The notes: a model not told the origin generated them from the sequence alone. A DNA stretch of 64,000 nucleotides from CAUYXS01 sp965248495 (GCA_965248495.1 CBDFJL010000003.1:1364001-1428000), one strand, 5' to 3'. Numbered from the stretch's first letter, positions 35,001 to 43,610 are shown. Program-made: numbers and translations.

Positions 35001-36640
35001 CTGGAGAGGGCGGTCAGTTGCCCGGCCACAAGGTGGACGAGTACATCGGCTGGATACGCCACTCAACGCCAGGGGTCGAGCTGATCTCGCCGCCGCCCCA
35101 CCACGACATCTATTCCATCGAGGACCTGGCGCAGCTGATCCACGACCTCAAGAATGTGAACCCGACCGCCCGCATCCACGTGAAGCTGGTCGCGGAGGTT
35201 GGCGTCGGGACCATCGCGGCGGGTGTCTCCAAGGCCCACGGCGACGTGGTGCTCATCAGCGGTGACTCCGGCGGCACGGGCGCCTCGCCTGAGTCGTCCA
35301 TCCGGCACGCGGGGCTCCCGTGGGAGCTCGGCATCGCCGAGACGCAGCAGGTGCTGGTGGCGAACGACCTGCGCGGACGTATCGTGGTGCAGGCGGACGG
35401 TCAGATAAAGACCGGGAGGGATGTCGCGATGGCGTGCCTCCTGGGCGCCGAGGAGTTCGGCATCGCAACCGCGGCCCTGATCACCCAGGGCTGCATCATG
35501 CTGCGCAAATGCCACCTCAACACCTGCTCGGTGGGGGTCGCGACCCAGGACCCCGAGCTCCGCAAGCACTTCACGGGCGAGCCCGAGCACCTCATCAACT
35601 ACTTCACCTTCGTGGCCGAGGAGCTGCGGGAGATCATGGCTCAGCTGGGCTTCCGCACGGTCGACGAGATGGTCGGCCGGGTGGACCGTCTGGAGACCGG
35701 CAAGGCGATCGAGCACTGGTGGAAGACCAAGGGCATCGATCTCAGCGAGCTGCTCGTATGGCCCGAGGCCCCCGAGTCGGTGGCCCGCCACCACAACATC
35801 AGCCAGGACCACGGCCTCGACAGGGCCCTGGACCACCAGCTTATCGAGCTGTCCAAGCCGGCGCTGGAGCACCAGGCGCCCGTCACCATCGACCTGCCCA
35901 TCAGCAACGCCAACCGCACGGTCGGCGCCATGCTCAGCGGCGAGGTCGCCCGGCGGTACGCCGAGGACGGGCTGCCGCCGAACACCATCAACGTCAACTT
36001 CACCGGCTCGGCTGGGCAGAGCTTCGCGGCCTTCCTGGCCAAGGGCATCTCCTTCACTCTGGAGGGGGACGCGAACGACTATTTCGCAAAAGGCCAGTCA
36101 GGCGGCCGTCTGGTGTTGGTCCCACCCAAGGGAACGACCTACGTGCCGGAGGAGAACATCATCGTCGGCAACGTGGCCCTCTACGGAGCCACCGATGGCG
36201 AGGCATTCATCCGCGGCATGGCCGGTGAGCGCTTCTGCGTCCGCAATAGCGGCGCCCGCGCGGTGGTCGAGGGCGTCGGTGACCATGGCGCCGAGTACAT
36301 GACCAACGGACGCGTGGTCGTGCTCGGCCCCACGGGCCGCAACTTCGCCGCGGGGATGAGCGGAGGCATCGCCTACGTCTTGGACGAGACGGGTGACTTC
36401 TCCGACCGCTGCAACCAGGAGATGGTCGACCTCGAGCCGGTGGTGGACGTGGAGGACGCGGATGAGCTGCGCGGCCTCATCCAGCACCACCTCGACCACA
36501 CGGGCTCCGCCAACGCCAAGCGGGTACTGGACGCGTGGGACGAGTTCCTGCCCAAGTTCGTCAAGGTCTACCCTCAGGATTACCGGCGCGTCGTGGAAGC
36601 CCACAAGCGCGCAGAGTCGGAGATCGGCGCCAGTGGGTAA
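32075..36640 (+). CDS. gltB: Glutamate synthase (NADPH), large subunit
   Basis: A 1521-aa ferredoxin/NADPH-type glutamate synthase alpha chain that transfers the glutamine amide to 2-oxoglutarate. GTG 32075 follows AAGGAG by 6 bases. The class II glutaminase nucleophile is Cys23 (EFEHDACGVGVV), exposed after removal of a 22-residue propeptide. The central domain, the FMN synthase domain (SGDSGGTGASPESSIRHAG) and the 3Fe-4S cysteines (CIMLRKCHLNTC) follow. The C-terminal GXGXG beta-helix domain has GATDGEAFIRGMAGERF. gltD overlaps by 8 bases. The 240-base upstream region has no recognised riboswitch. Confidence 0.99.
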   Translation: MAAGVSKARRKGLYRPEFEHDACGVGVVANVKGIASHDIVEKGIEVLANLAHRGAAGSDPLTGDGAGVLLQIPDALVRRETARLGFDLPAPGDYAVGSVFLPRDPAERALCEVALQEAIEAEGQRVLGWRDVPVDATSIGRVARECQPVIRQLFVGRGAGVTDTADFERKLFVIRKVAERRINESELKEADNFYVCSLSSKVIVYKGLLIATQVRDFYADLRDPDMGSAFVLVHSRFSTNTLGSWKLAHPYRYVVHNGEINTQRGNANWMAAREGTMSSPLFGDDMEKLFPIIWPGQSDTACLDNAFELMLHTGRPLHHAMMALIPEATGERVAMSQEKRDFYEFHACLMEPWDGPALVAFTDGTRVGAVLDRNGLRPFRYLVTTDDTLVMASEVGVLDVPPENVRFKERIHPGRMFLLDPERGGIVDDETIKTELSHRQPYGEWLRENQVYLDTQPEPTGSDDIDDIGALDRATVVDLQQAFGYTQEDLSILLEPMAAHGAEPIGSMGNDIPLAVLSEHPQLLFSYFKQCFAQVSNPPLDGIREELVTSVTMRLGAQRNLFEETPEHSRQVRISSPILTNGDLRKLREVNAPGIKSITLSTLFPVDGGEGALRRAMDELCGKASAAIDQGHSIIILSDRGVDAAHAAIPSLLAVSGVHHHLIREGTRTRAGLVLESGEPREVAHLALLIGYGASAVNPYLAYETLKNLTGQDAFSGSLDAETVEKNYIKAANKGLVKIISKMGISTVHSYHGAQIFEAVGLSQELIDQYFTWTPSRIGGIGLHALEHDVLALHHRAFPPAEVAAKQELPSGGVYHWRRDGEYHMWNPDTVAKLQYASRMNDAGAYEAFSALANDYERRLCTLRGLLDLKLADTPVPIDEVEPVGEILKRFATGAISLGAISREAHETLAIAMNRIGARSNSGEGGEDYHRYTADANGDQRYSAVKQVASGRFGVTTNYLVNSTDLQIKMAQGAKPGEGGQLPGHKVDEYIGWIRHSTPGVELISPPPHHDIYSIEDLAQLIHDLKNVNPTARIHVKLVAEVGVGTIAAGVSKAHGDVVLISGDSGGTGASPESSIRHAGLPWELGIAETQQVLVANDLRGRIVVQADGQIKTGRDVAMACLLGAEEFGIATAALITQGCIMLRKCHLNTCSVGVATQDPELRKHFTGEPEHLINYFTFVAEELREIMAQLGFRTVDEMVGRVDRLETGKAIEHWWKTKGIDLSELLVWPEAPESVARHHNISQDHGLDRALDHQLIELSKPALEHQAPVTIDLPISNANRTVGAMLSGEVARRYAEDGLPPNTINVNFTGSAGQSFAAFLAKGISFTLEGDANDYFAKGQSGGRLVLVPPKGTTYVPEENIIVGNVALYGATDGEAFIRGMAGERFCVRNSGARAVVEGVGDHGAEYMTNGRVVVLGPTGRNFAAGMSGGIAYVLDETGDFSDRCNQEMVDLEPVVDVEDADELRGLIQHHLDHTGSANAKRVLDAWDEFLPKFVKVYPQDYRRVVEAHKRAESEIGASG

Positions 36641-38096
36641 GGTCAGCGGCTTCATGGAGTTCGACCGTGAGCCGCCGGAACGCCGACCGATCACCGAACG
36701 CACGAAGGACTTCCAGGAGGTCTACCTGGCGTGGCCGGAGCAGCAGGCACGTGACCAGGGCGCTCGCTGCATGAGCTGCGCCTTGCCCTTTTGCCACATG
36801 GGCTGCCCGCTCGGCAACCTGATCCCTGACTGGAACGACCTCGTCTACCGTGGCCGTTGGCGTGAGGCGCTAGGCGCCCTGCACGCCACCAACAACTTCC
36901 CGGAGTTCACCGGCCGCATCTGCCCGGCGCCTTGCGAGGCGTCCTGCGTCCTGGCCGTCAACGACGAGCCCGTGACCATCGAGTACATCGAAAAGGCCAT
37001 CGTCGATCGTGGATTCGAAGAGGGCTGGATCACGCCGGAGCCACCGGCAAAGCGGACCGGCAAGCGCGTCGCGGTCGTGGGCTCCGGCCCAGCGGGCCTT
37101 GCCGCCGCGCAGCAGCTGAACCGCGCGGGGCACCTCGTCACCGTGTTCGAGCGAAGCGAGGTCGTCGGCGGCCTGCTCTCGCTGGGGATCCCCGACTTCA
37201 AGCTGGACAAGTCCGTCGTCAGCCGGCGTGTCGATGTCATGGCGGCGGAGGGCATCGAGTTCCGCACCGGGTGCGACGTGGGCGTCGACCTCAGCGTCGA
37301 GGAGCTGCGCTCAGGGTTCGACGCCATCTGCCTGGCTGGAGGATCGACCATCGCCCGCAGGCTCGGTGTTCCCGGCGAGGAGCTCGACGGCGTCCACCTG
37401 GCGATGGACTACTTGCCGCAGCAAAACAGACTCAACCGAGGCGAGTCGGTGCCCGACGGCGACCGCATCTCCGCCGAGGGCAAGCGGGTCGTCATTCTCG
37501 GTGGAGGCGACACGGGAGCGGACTGCCTGGGCACGGCCCACCGCCAAGGCGCCGAGGTCGTCTACCAGTACGAGATCCTGCCCGAGCCGCCGAAGGAGCG
37601 GGCATCGAGCAACCCCTGGCCCCTCTGGCCGCTGGTCCTGCGCACGTCCCCCGCCCACGAAGAGGGCGGCATACGCGACTACAACATCCTGACCACGTCC
37701 TTTTCGGGGGACGACGGCCATGTGAAGAAGCTGCACGGTGTGCGGATTGAGTGGGGTGCGCCCGACGCCACCGGTCGGCCGAGCATGAACGAAGTGCCGG
37801 GCAGCGAGTTCGAGATCGAGGCGGACCTTGTGCTCCTTGCCCTGGGCTTCCTGCACCCCCAGCGCGAGGGCGTGTTGGAGCAGCTCGGCGTCGAGCTCGA
37901 CGGCCGTGGCAACGTTAAGACCACCGAGGAGAAGATGACCAGCGTCTCGGGCGTCTTCGCCGCGGGCGACATGGCCCGTGGCCAGTCGCTGGTGGTCTGG
38001 GCCATCGCCGAAGGCCGGCAGGCGGCTTACGGCATCGACAGGTTCCTAATGGGCGCGACGGAGCTGCCGAGCGTGAGCCTGGCGGGCTGGGCCTAA
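36633..38096 (+). CDS. gltD: Glutamate synthase, small subunit
   Basis: A 487-aa beta subunit that passes electrons from NAD(P)H to GltB. The N-terminal 4Fe-4S cysteines are in CMSCALPFCHMGCPLGN and CPAPCEASC. The FAD Rossmann site is VAVVGSGPAGLAAAQQLNRA and the NAD(P) site VVILGGGDTGADCLGTA. The C-terminal GVFAAGDMARGQSLVVWAI closes the FAD domain. GTG 36633 gives the family start GKVSGFMEFDRE and overlaps gltB by 8 bases, so translation is coupled. Confidence 0.98.
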   Translation: MGKVSGFMEFDREPPERRPITERTKDFQEVYLAWPEQQARDQGARCMSCALPFCHMGCPLGNLIPDWNDLVYRGRWREALGALHATNNFPEFTGRICPAPCEASCVLAVNDEPVTIEYIEKAIVDRGFEEGWITPEPPAKRTGKRVAVVGSGPAGLAAAQQLNRAGHLVTVFERSEVVGGLLSLGIPDFKLDKSVVSRRVDVMAAEGIEFRTGCDVGVDLSVEELRSGFDAICLAGGSTIARRLGVPGEELDGVHLAMDYLPQQNRLNRGESVPDGDRISAEGKRVVILGGGDTGADCLGTAHRQGAEVVYQYEILPEPPKERASSNPWPLWPLVLRTSPAHEEGGIRDYNILTTSFSGDDGHVKKLHGVRIEWGAPDATGRPSMNEVPGSEFEIEADLVLLALGFLHPQREGVLEQLGVELDGRGNVKTTEEKMTSVSGVFAAGDMARGQSLVVWAIAEGRQAAYGIDRFLMGATELPSVSLAGWA

Positions 38097-38102
38097 CAAA
38101 AA

Positions 38103-38134
38103 GACCGGGCAGTGCGTTTCCGCACCACCCGGTC
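38103..38134. terminator. Terminator after gltD
   Basis: GACCGGG and GTGCG pair with CGCAC and CCCGGTC around a TTTC loop, with a small CA/CA internal bulge. It is flanked by AAAAA upstream, which gives T's for the convergent Rieske gene. Probably bidirectional between gltD and 38161. Confidence 0.8.
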
Positions 38135-38160
38135 TGCTTACCGACGATGAGTCCTGGCGG

Positions 38161-39459
38161 CTACTCCTTGCCGCGCATGTAGTCGTCCCGGTCGATACGC
38201 TGAAAGTTCCCACGCGTCTGGATGCCACGGGCCTCGCGGGCGACCAGCTTGCGCCACTCCACGATGGCGTAGTCGGCCCGGTACAGACGCTCGCGGTGCC
38301 AGAAGTCCTCGTACTGGTAGGCGTGGTGCGACGACTCCCGGCCGAGGATGTCGAAGTTATTGAAGCCTTGCGGCTCCACGCCAGGCTCGGTAAACACGTC
38401 GCTTGCCAACGTCTCCTCGACCTCCTTGCGGAAGGCCTCGGCCTCCTCGCGCGTGTTGCACTGCTTGCCCTGGATGATCGTGTACATGTGGTAGTCCTCG
38501 TCGACGGGGACGTACCACTCCCAGTGATAGAGGTCAGGCCGGGGGAAGCCCTTTACGTCCAGTTGGCAGGGGAGGAACGGGCCGAAGGTGTCCGGGTAGA
38601 AGGACACGTTGTCCGGGTCCTTGTCCGGAGTCGCCGTGAACACCTGTGACATGTCGGGGATGTTGTCGGGGTCGACACCCGGCGGAGCGACCATCACGCC
38701 CTCGACCTCGGCCACCCACGCGTTGATGGACGATCGGACCAGCATGCCGACGGGCTTGCCCGGCTCGTTGACCATCTTGATCTCGCCACGGTTCGCGGAG
38801 CGGGTGCCCATGGGAAGCACGGCCCCGTAGCGCTGCGCGGCCGCCCAGTTGCGGTGGCCGTAGATGTGGCCCGTGTCGTAGCCGTTCTCCACCGCCAGAC
38901 GCCAGTTCGCCTTGATCAGGCGGCGCATCAGCGGGTACGCCACGAGGTTCGGCTCCAGGAACGTGGGCATGACGTCGTGCTTGAGCGGGACCACGGGGAC
39001 GCCGTCGCCGATGTAGACGAAGATCGCTCCGTTGAGCTCGTCGCAGTGGTAGGTCTGGATCGTTATCTTGCCGATCACCGGGCTGCCCGGATCGGACATG
39101 ACCTGGACCAGCGACCCGTCGCGGACGTCGAAGGTGAAGCCGTGCAGGAAGCAGGAGACGGTGTTCTCCGAGTAGCACTCGGGCCTATGGGAGAATGTCG
39201 AACCCCGGTGCGGGCAGCGATCCGCAATGCCGTACACCTTGCCCTTGACGCGCTTGAACAGAATGCGCTCGCCGCAGATGACGGCGTTGTTGGTCTTGCC
39301 CTCCTCCAGCTCGTGGGAGAAGAGCGCCGGGTACCAGTACTCGCGCAGCCCGAGCTCGGCGTCGAGGTAGCGCTGGTACGGCCGGAAGTGCTCGTGGCCC
39401 GCCTCCTCCTCGTGCCCGACCTCTACGAGAATCTCTTCCTGTTCTCGCTCCTTGACCAT
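38161..39459 (-). CDS. Rieske [2Fe-2S] oxygenase, large subunit
   Basis: A 432-aa non-heme oxygenase. The Rieske site is CPHRGSTFSHRPECY ... VSCFLHGFTFDVRDG (CxH...CxxH). A mononuclear iron region around NGYDTGHIYGHRNWAAAQ has the spaced Asp/His pattern. The N-terminus YLDAELGLREYWYPALFSHEL recalls the Rieske protein at 50038 (LGLPNYWYPVMFSAQL), so the two may be paralogues. The terminal Asp-rich/Tyr region (YQYEDFWHRERLYRADY) is family-like. It is divergent from the esterase at 39606. Confidence 0.9.
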   Translation of the reverse strand: MVKEREQEEILVEVGHEEEAGHEHFRPYQRYLDAELGLREYWYPALFSHELEEGKTNNAVICGERILFKRVKGKVYGIADRCPHRGSTFSHRPECYSENTVSCFLHGFTFDVRDGSLVQVMSDPGSPVIGKITIQTYHCDELNGAIFVYIGDGVPVVPLKHDVMPTFLEPNLVAYPLMRRLIKANWRLAVENGYDTGHIYGHRNWAAAQRYGAVLPMGTRSANRGEIKMVNEPGKPVGMLVRSSINAWVAEVEGVMVAPPGVDPDNIPDMSQVFTATPDKDPDNVSFYPDTFGPFLPCQLDVKGFPRPDLYHWEWYVPVDEDYHMYTIIQGKQCNTREEAEAFRKEVEETLASDVFTEPGVEPQGFNNFDILGRESSHHAYQYEDFWHRERLYRADYAIVEWRKLVAREARGIQTRGNFQRIDRDDYMRGKE

Positions 39460-39605
39460 GACACCCTCCGTCTCTTGTGGTCTGTTTTTTCGTGCGTGTG
39501 TATCCGAAATTGGGCCAAACCATACCTCACCCTGGCGACACCGCGCCCGCGGTCGTCACACGGTTGTGTCTGCGCCGAAAGAGTGGTTGCTGGTATGGTC
39601 GCGCC

Positions 39606-40331
39606 ATGGCAACTCTCGACGGACCCCAGCGCGACCCGAGGAGCGGCGGCAACGCCGAGAGCTTCGTGATCCTCCTGCACGGTCTGAGCTCGTGCGGCGA
39701 CGACATGATGTTCCTGGCCGACGGCCTCGCCGACGCGCTACCGAACGCGAAGTTCTATGCGCCCAACGCTCCATATCCGTACGACTTCGCCAACGATCCC
39801 AAGTCGAACCGAGGGGCCGACTTCGACCCCGCCGGCCATTACCAGTGGTACAACCGCTTCTCGGAGCGGACGCGGCAGCAAGGGCTCTACGAGATCGCCG
39901 AGCCCGTCAACGCCTTCATCGCGGAGTGCGCCAAGGAGAACGGCCTCGACGAGTCGCGTGGCGCTGTCATTGGTCACTCGCAGGGGTGCATCACGGCGCT
40001 CAACGTCGTGCCGCGGCGCTCGTCACCGCTCGGTGCCCTGGTCGCGCACAGCGGTTACCTCTTCTCGCCGGACTCGTTGCCCCAGCGCAAGACGCAGCGC
40101 GAGCGCTTCTTCACCGAGGTCGGGAGCCACACGCCGACTTGTGGAATTCACGGGACCGAAGACCCCGCCCAGGCGTGGCAGATGATGCACGAGTCGATCA
40201 TGACCTACCTCGAGGCCGGCATCCCCTCCGAGTTTCACCTCATCGGCGGCCTCGGTCATGCCATCGGCGAACGCTCGATCGCGATCATGTCGTCGTTCCT
40301 GCAGGAGCACCTCCCGCCTCAGGCGGTCTGA
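39606..40331 (+). CDS. Alpha/beta hydrolase, phospholipase/carboxylesterase (YpfH-like) family
   Basis: A 241-aa serine esterase. The oxyanion site is FVILLHGLSSCGDDM, the nucleophile is in AVIGHSQGCITALNVV, the acid in GIHGTEDPAQAW and the His in IGGLGHAIGE, so the triad is complete. Family members hydrolyse short acyl esters or lysophospholipids. ATG 39606 begins just before the fold; an upstream in-frame ATG at 39477 lies in the divergent promoter interval and is unlikely. GTATGGTC precedes it with no strong Shine-Dalgarno. Confidence 0.88.
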   Translation: MATLDGPQRDPRSGGNAESFVILLHGLSSCGDDMMFLADGLADALPNAKFYAPNAPYPYDFANDPKSNRGADFDPAGHYQWYNRFSERTRQQGLYEIAEPVNAFIAECAKENGLDESRGAVIGHSQGCITALNVVPRRSSPLGALVAHSGYLFSPDSLPQRKTQRERFFTEVGSHTPTCGIHGTEDPAQAWQMMHESIMTYLEAGIPSEFHLIGGLGHAIGERSIAIMSSFLQEHLPPQAV

Positions 40332-40427
40332 TCTGGCAGACCTAGCGTCAGCTGTCCCGTCCATGCCCACCCCGGAAGGTGTCCCGCCTCCGGTACGGGG
40401 ACGCTTGCCTTACCCGGCGGCGCCGCG

Positions 40428-40458
40428 GGGCCCTTCGGCTACGCTCAGGACAGGCTCC
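40428..40458. repeat. Interspersed 'CCCTTCG...CTCAGGACAGGCT' repeat
   Basis: GCCCTTCGGCTACGCTCAGG followed by ACAGGCTCCG lies in the 240-base gene-free interval 40332-40571. It shares its core with copies at 338-375 and 52428-52455. Nothing else is seen in this interval. Confidence 0.5.
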
Positions 40459-40571
40459 GCGGGCGGGCAGACCTGGTTCAGACGCCAGCCCGAGTTTGCC
40501 TAGGCCCGCTTGAGACGCACTGCCTGGCTGAGGCATGCTCGGGGTGTAAACAACCTCTGTGGGAACTACGC

Positions 40572-41169
40572 TTAGTCGAAGACGATCGGCTCGCCCCAAG
40601 AGTCGGCGAAGGCGATCTCCTCGACGGACATGCGCGTCTTCGGGCCGTGCGGCTCCGCGGGGAATCCCAGCGGTACCAATGCGATGATCTGGCGGTCCTC
40701 GGGAACACCGAGAGTTGCCATCAGCTCCTCGTATCGCAGCATGTGGTTCGTGGTTATGGTGCCGCCCAACCCCAGCGCCCTCGCCGCCAGGAGCAAGTTT
40801 TGTACTGAGGGGTACGACGAAGCGAAGGGCGTGACGGTACCCAGACCGGGGCGGCGAATCACCGTCGTGCAGACCGCCACGATCACGGGCGCCTCGTCCA
40901 TGTGGAGCGCCAGGTACGCCGACGGGTCGCTGTCGGCGTTCCCCGCTGCTGCGCCCTCGGTTCGCGAAGAACCCCTCCTCGTAAATGCGCGCGACCTTCC
41001 GTTTCGGCTCGGGGTCGCGGACGACCACGAAGCGCCACGGCTGGTTGTTCCGCCCACTCGGGCCTTGCGTCGCCGCATCGAGTACTCGCCGCAGTAGCGC
41101 GGGGGGTATCGGGTCGCTGCGGAACCTGCGTATGGCGCGCGTCGTATAGATGGCCTCGAAGAGGCCCAT
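40572..41169 (-). pseudogene. Nitroreductase family protein, frameshifted
   Basis: A nitroreductase-like FMN protein split by one base. From ATG 41169 the first frame reads MGLFEAIYTTRAIRRFRSDP, then TQGPSGRNNQPWRFVVVRD (FMN-binding) up to about EEGFFANRG. The rest (NADSDPSAYLALHMDEAP ... RALGLGGTITTNHMLRYEEL, ending GEPIVFD) continues in the next frame. The break lies near 40953-40963. Either a one-base sequencing/assembly error or a young pseudogene; the rest looks well preserved. Confidence 0.8.
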
Positions 41170-41269
41170 GTCCTCAGGCACTGCCGGCTCCTGTCGGGGA
41201 ATCCGGGGAAGCATACCCGCTGTCGTCGGCACGGTGCAGACCTGGACGAGGGGCGCTTCGCGCCGCGCC

Positions 41270-41836
41270 CTAGCCGCCTACGGACAGCTCTTCGCGCAGC
41301 GCCTGCACCTGCGAGGCCATGGGGACGCCGGCCCAGCGAGGAGGCCCGTCCTCGGGCTCGATGGTCAGCTCGACGAGCGACGGGCCCTCGGCCGCGAGGA
41401 TCGCGGGGAGGTCCTCCCGCAGCGTAGCCGCGTCGTCGTAGCGCGCGGCGCACCGATAGCCGGCCGAAAGGGCCAGCCCGCAGGCGTCGAACACGCCCCG
41501 CCCGGGTATCGGCTGGTTGCCGGTGCTCTGGTAGAGCCCGTTGGCGAAGACGAAGTGGTAGAGGTTCGTGGGGGCGAGCCCGGCGACCGTCACCAGCGTC
41601 CCGAGCTGCATGAGCAGGCTGCCGTCCCCGTCCAACACCCACACGCCGCGGTTCGGCCGGCCCAGCGCGAGCCCGAGGCCGATTGACGATGCGCTGCCCA
41701 TGCAACCCGTCGCGTCGATATGGCTTTGCGAGGCCTGGCCGGCCTCGTGCCACGGGACGATCGACTGCATGCAGGCTACGCTGAGGGCATCACCTCGGTG
41801 GTCCGCGAGCGCCTGGATGGCTTCACTCCGTTGCAA
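41270..41836 (-). CDS. ThDP-binding decarboxylase beta subunit (sulfopyruvate/phosphonopyruvate decarboxylase type)
   Basis: A 188-aa C-terminal ThDP domain. The cofactor/Mg site is VWVLDGDGSLLMQLGTL followed by Asn in FVFANGLYQSTGNQP. IDATGCMGSASSIGLGLALG matches ComE-type beta subunits and the C-terminal half of phosphonopyruvate decarboxylase. It starts with TTG at 41836, with AGGAGA five bases upstream. The N-terminal (alpha) partner is the adjacent gene 41846-42367, which carries two frame breaks. Activity on sulfopyruvate is only one option; other 2-oxoacids are possible. Confidence 0.85.
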   Translation of the reverse strand: MQRSEAIQALADHRGDALSVACMQSIVPWHEAGQASQSHIDATGCMGSASSIGLGLALGRPNRGVWVLDGDGSLLMQLGTLVTVAGLAPTNLYHFVFANGLYQSTGNQPIPGRGVFDACGLALSAGYRCAARYDDAATLREDLPAILAAEGPSLVELTIEPEDGPPRWAGVPMASQVQALREELSVGG

Positions 41837-41845
41837 CGTCGTCTC

Positions 41846-42367
41846 CTAGTTTGTCGGGGCGCCGATCAGGATGACCACGGGACCGCGACGCTCATGGCTT
41901 TCGTGCAGGGCCGTGCCGACGTTCGGCAGGTCGGCGGGCGCATCGAGCCGGTAGAACGGCACGTCCCACGCGTGCAGCGTCGGCTCGATGACACGCACGC
42001 GCGGGCTCGTGTGCTCTGACACGGGCTTGGTGACGTCTCGTCCGAACTCGCCCACGAACATGAGGGTCGGGACCTGTGCCTCTATTGCGATAGCCCGCAG
42101 CGTTCAGCGAGGCGAAGAAGCCGGTGTTCTGCACCAGCAGCATCGGGCGGTGGCCGCTCATGTAGAGGCCCGCGTTGATGCCCATCGCCTCGTCCTCGGT
42201 GGCCACGGGCAGTAGCACCGGGTCGCCCTGCTCGGCGATGGCGGTAATCAGCGTTCGCGCAGCGTATCCGGTACCGTGACGACGTGGGTCATGCCAAGGC
42301 GCCGTAATTCGGCGGCGATGGCGCGCCCTTCGACGGGGTGGGCCAGCGGCGTGGCCTGGGTCTGCAT
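41846..42367 (-). pseudogene. ThDP-binding decarboxylase alpha subunit, two frame breaks
   Basis: The expected partner of 41270-41836, about 170 aa if restored. ATG 42367 (with AGGGAGG upstream) starts MTHVVTVPDT-type sequence after QTQATPLAHPVEGRAIAAEL. A one-base loss near 42265 shifts to LITAIAEQGDPVLLPVATED, then EAMGINAGLYMSGHRP, and a second break near 42095-42105 shifts to AIAIEAQVPTLMFVGEFGRD through LIGAPTN. Each piece matches the ComD/PpdA N-terminal ThDP domain, so homology is intact across breaks. Sequencing error or recent decay; a TGA near 42257 is out of the homologous frame and is not a Sec codon. Confidence 0.8.
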
Positions 42368-42421
42368 GGCGGACCTCCCTCGGACGCCGGGCATGATACG
42401 CCAGCTAACCCCACACCACAC

Positions 42422-43534
42422 TTAACCCCAGACCGTCTTGGCGGTCTCCGCGACGGTGCGCAGCTTGCGCGACTGGTCGGCCGGGCTCAGTCGGTTGCCT
42501 CCGACGGAGGTGGCAAACCCGCACTGGGGGCTCACGCCGAGTCGTTCGAGCGGGACGTACCGAGCGGCCTCGGCGATGCGCGCTTCCAAGTCCGCCACCG
42601 TCTCCTCGCGGGGCCCCTTCGTCGTCACCAGGCCCAACACCACCGTCTTGTCTTCGGGCACGCCGGCGAGGGGTTCGAAGCCGCCTGCGCGGGCATCGTC
42701 GTATTCCAGCATCAGCCGTTGCGCGTGCACCTGTTGTAGCACCGGCCGGGTGAGCCGCTCGTACCCGCCCTCTGTCAGCCACCGGCTGCCCTGGTTGCCC
42801 CGTCAGAGGTGGAACGCGAACGTCACCCGCGGGAAGGCGTCTATCACCGAGTTGTCCAGCTCGATGCCTCGCGCAACCCAGTCCTCGGCGCTCCAGCCCT
42901 GCGACGCGTAGAAGGCGGACCAGGCGGGGTCGAGGACCAACGGGTAGTGGGGCGCGTCGAGCTGCACGTACGTGGCGCCGAGCCGGGCGAGCTCCGCGAC
43001 CTCGTCCCGCAGAATATCGGTGACGTCGGCCAGGAACGCATCGAGGGTGGGGTAGGCGTCGACCGATCGTTCCGGCGACCAGAAGTTGGCAAACAGGCTG
43101 GGGCTCGGCAACGTCGTCTTCACCACTCTGTCGGTGCGCCCGCGCAGGTAGACAAACTCCTCGACGGACAGGTGTCGCTTGCGCCGGAGCTTCCCGACCA
43201 CGCCGAGGGTCTGGGGCCGATCGACAGTGAGGTCGCCGACCACCCCGTCGCCATGCCATGCCCCCCAGAGGAACGCGTCGATGTCGAACTGCCCAAAGCC
43301 CTCGACGGCCTCCGGCATCTGACTCTGGAAGGACAGACGGCGCATCTCGCCGTCTGTGACGATGCCCAGGCCCGCGTCCTCTTGGATGGCGACCGCCGCA
43401 TCCACGGCGGCATCCTCGATGCGCTTGAATTCCGCTGCCGAGATGCGCCCCCCAGCCGAGTCGTCCCGTGCCCGGAGCAGCGCGGGCGGCCGGAGCAGAC
43501 TCCCGACGACGTCGGCGTGGGGCAGCGTGTCCAT
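42422..43534 (-). CDS. MetE-like (cobalamin-independent methionine synthase family) protein, candidate selenoprotein with in-frame TGA
   Basis: A 370-aa MetE C-terminal-type TIM barrel from ATG 43534 (MDTLPHADVVGSLLRPPALL) to TAA 42422 with one in-frame TGA at 42805-42803 (codon 244). Before it the protein reads RVTFAFHL, after it RGNQGSRWLTEGGYERL; family members have His-x-Cys-Arg-Gly-Asn here, the Cys being a zinc ligand. The other ligands remain: His242, Glu277 (MLEYDDARAG) and Cys338 (SPQCGF), the last two 61 residues apart as in E. coli MetE. A CAGCC-GGT-GGCTG hairpin begins 14 bases after TGA. With selA in the window, Sec244 is the preferred reading; a nonsense mutation or base error is the alternative. 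It probably transfers methyl groups to a thiol; substrate unknown. Confidence 0.75.
42776..42802 (-). promoter_or_regulatory. Candidate bacterial SECIS element for the MetE-like gene
   Basis: Directly 3' of the TGA on the minus strand there are 14 bases, then stem CAGCC, loop GGT, stem GGCTG (42788-42776). A small hairpin with G's opening the loop, and about 19 bases between UGA and the loop, fits the described bacterial SECIS geometry. The stem is only 5 bp in GC-rich coding DNA, so chance is possible. Confidence 0.55.
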
Positions 43535-43580
43535 CGGCGCGAGTATAAGGGAGGGGCGAATAGCGGGGAGGAAAATGAAC

Positions 43581-43610
43581 AAGGGGCCGGCCATTTGAGG
43601 CCGGCCCCTT
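43581..43610. terminator. Strong hairpin downstream of the LigB-like gene
   Basis: A perfect 12-bp inverted repeat, AAGGGGCCGGCC / GGCCGGCCCCTT, with an ATTTGA loop. It lies after the stop of the minus-strand gene 43643-44635 and before the start of the MetE-like gene, so it separates the two units. Confidence 0.85.

Noticed and set aside
42254..42262. TGA in the ThDP alpha-subunit gene as a third selenocysteine codon
   Set aside because: The homologous protein sequence around it (LITAIAEQGDP) is in another frame, so this TGA is simply reached after a one-base loss and does not fall at a conserved Cys.
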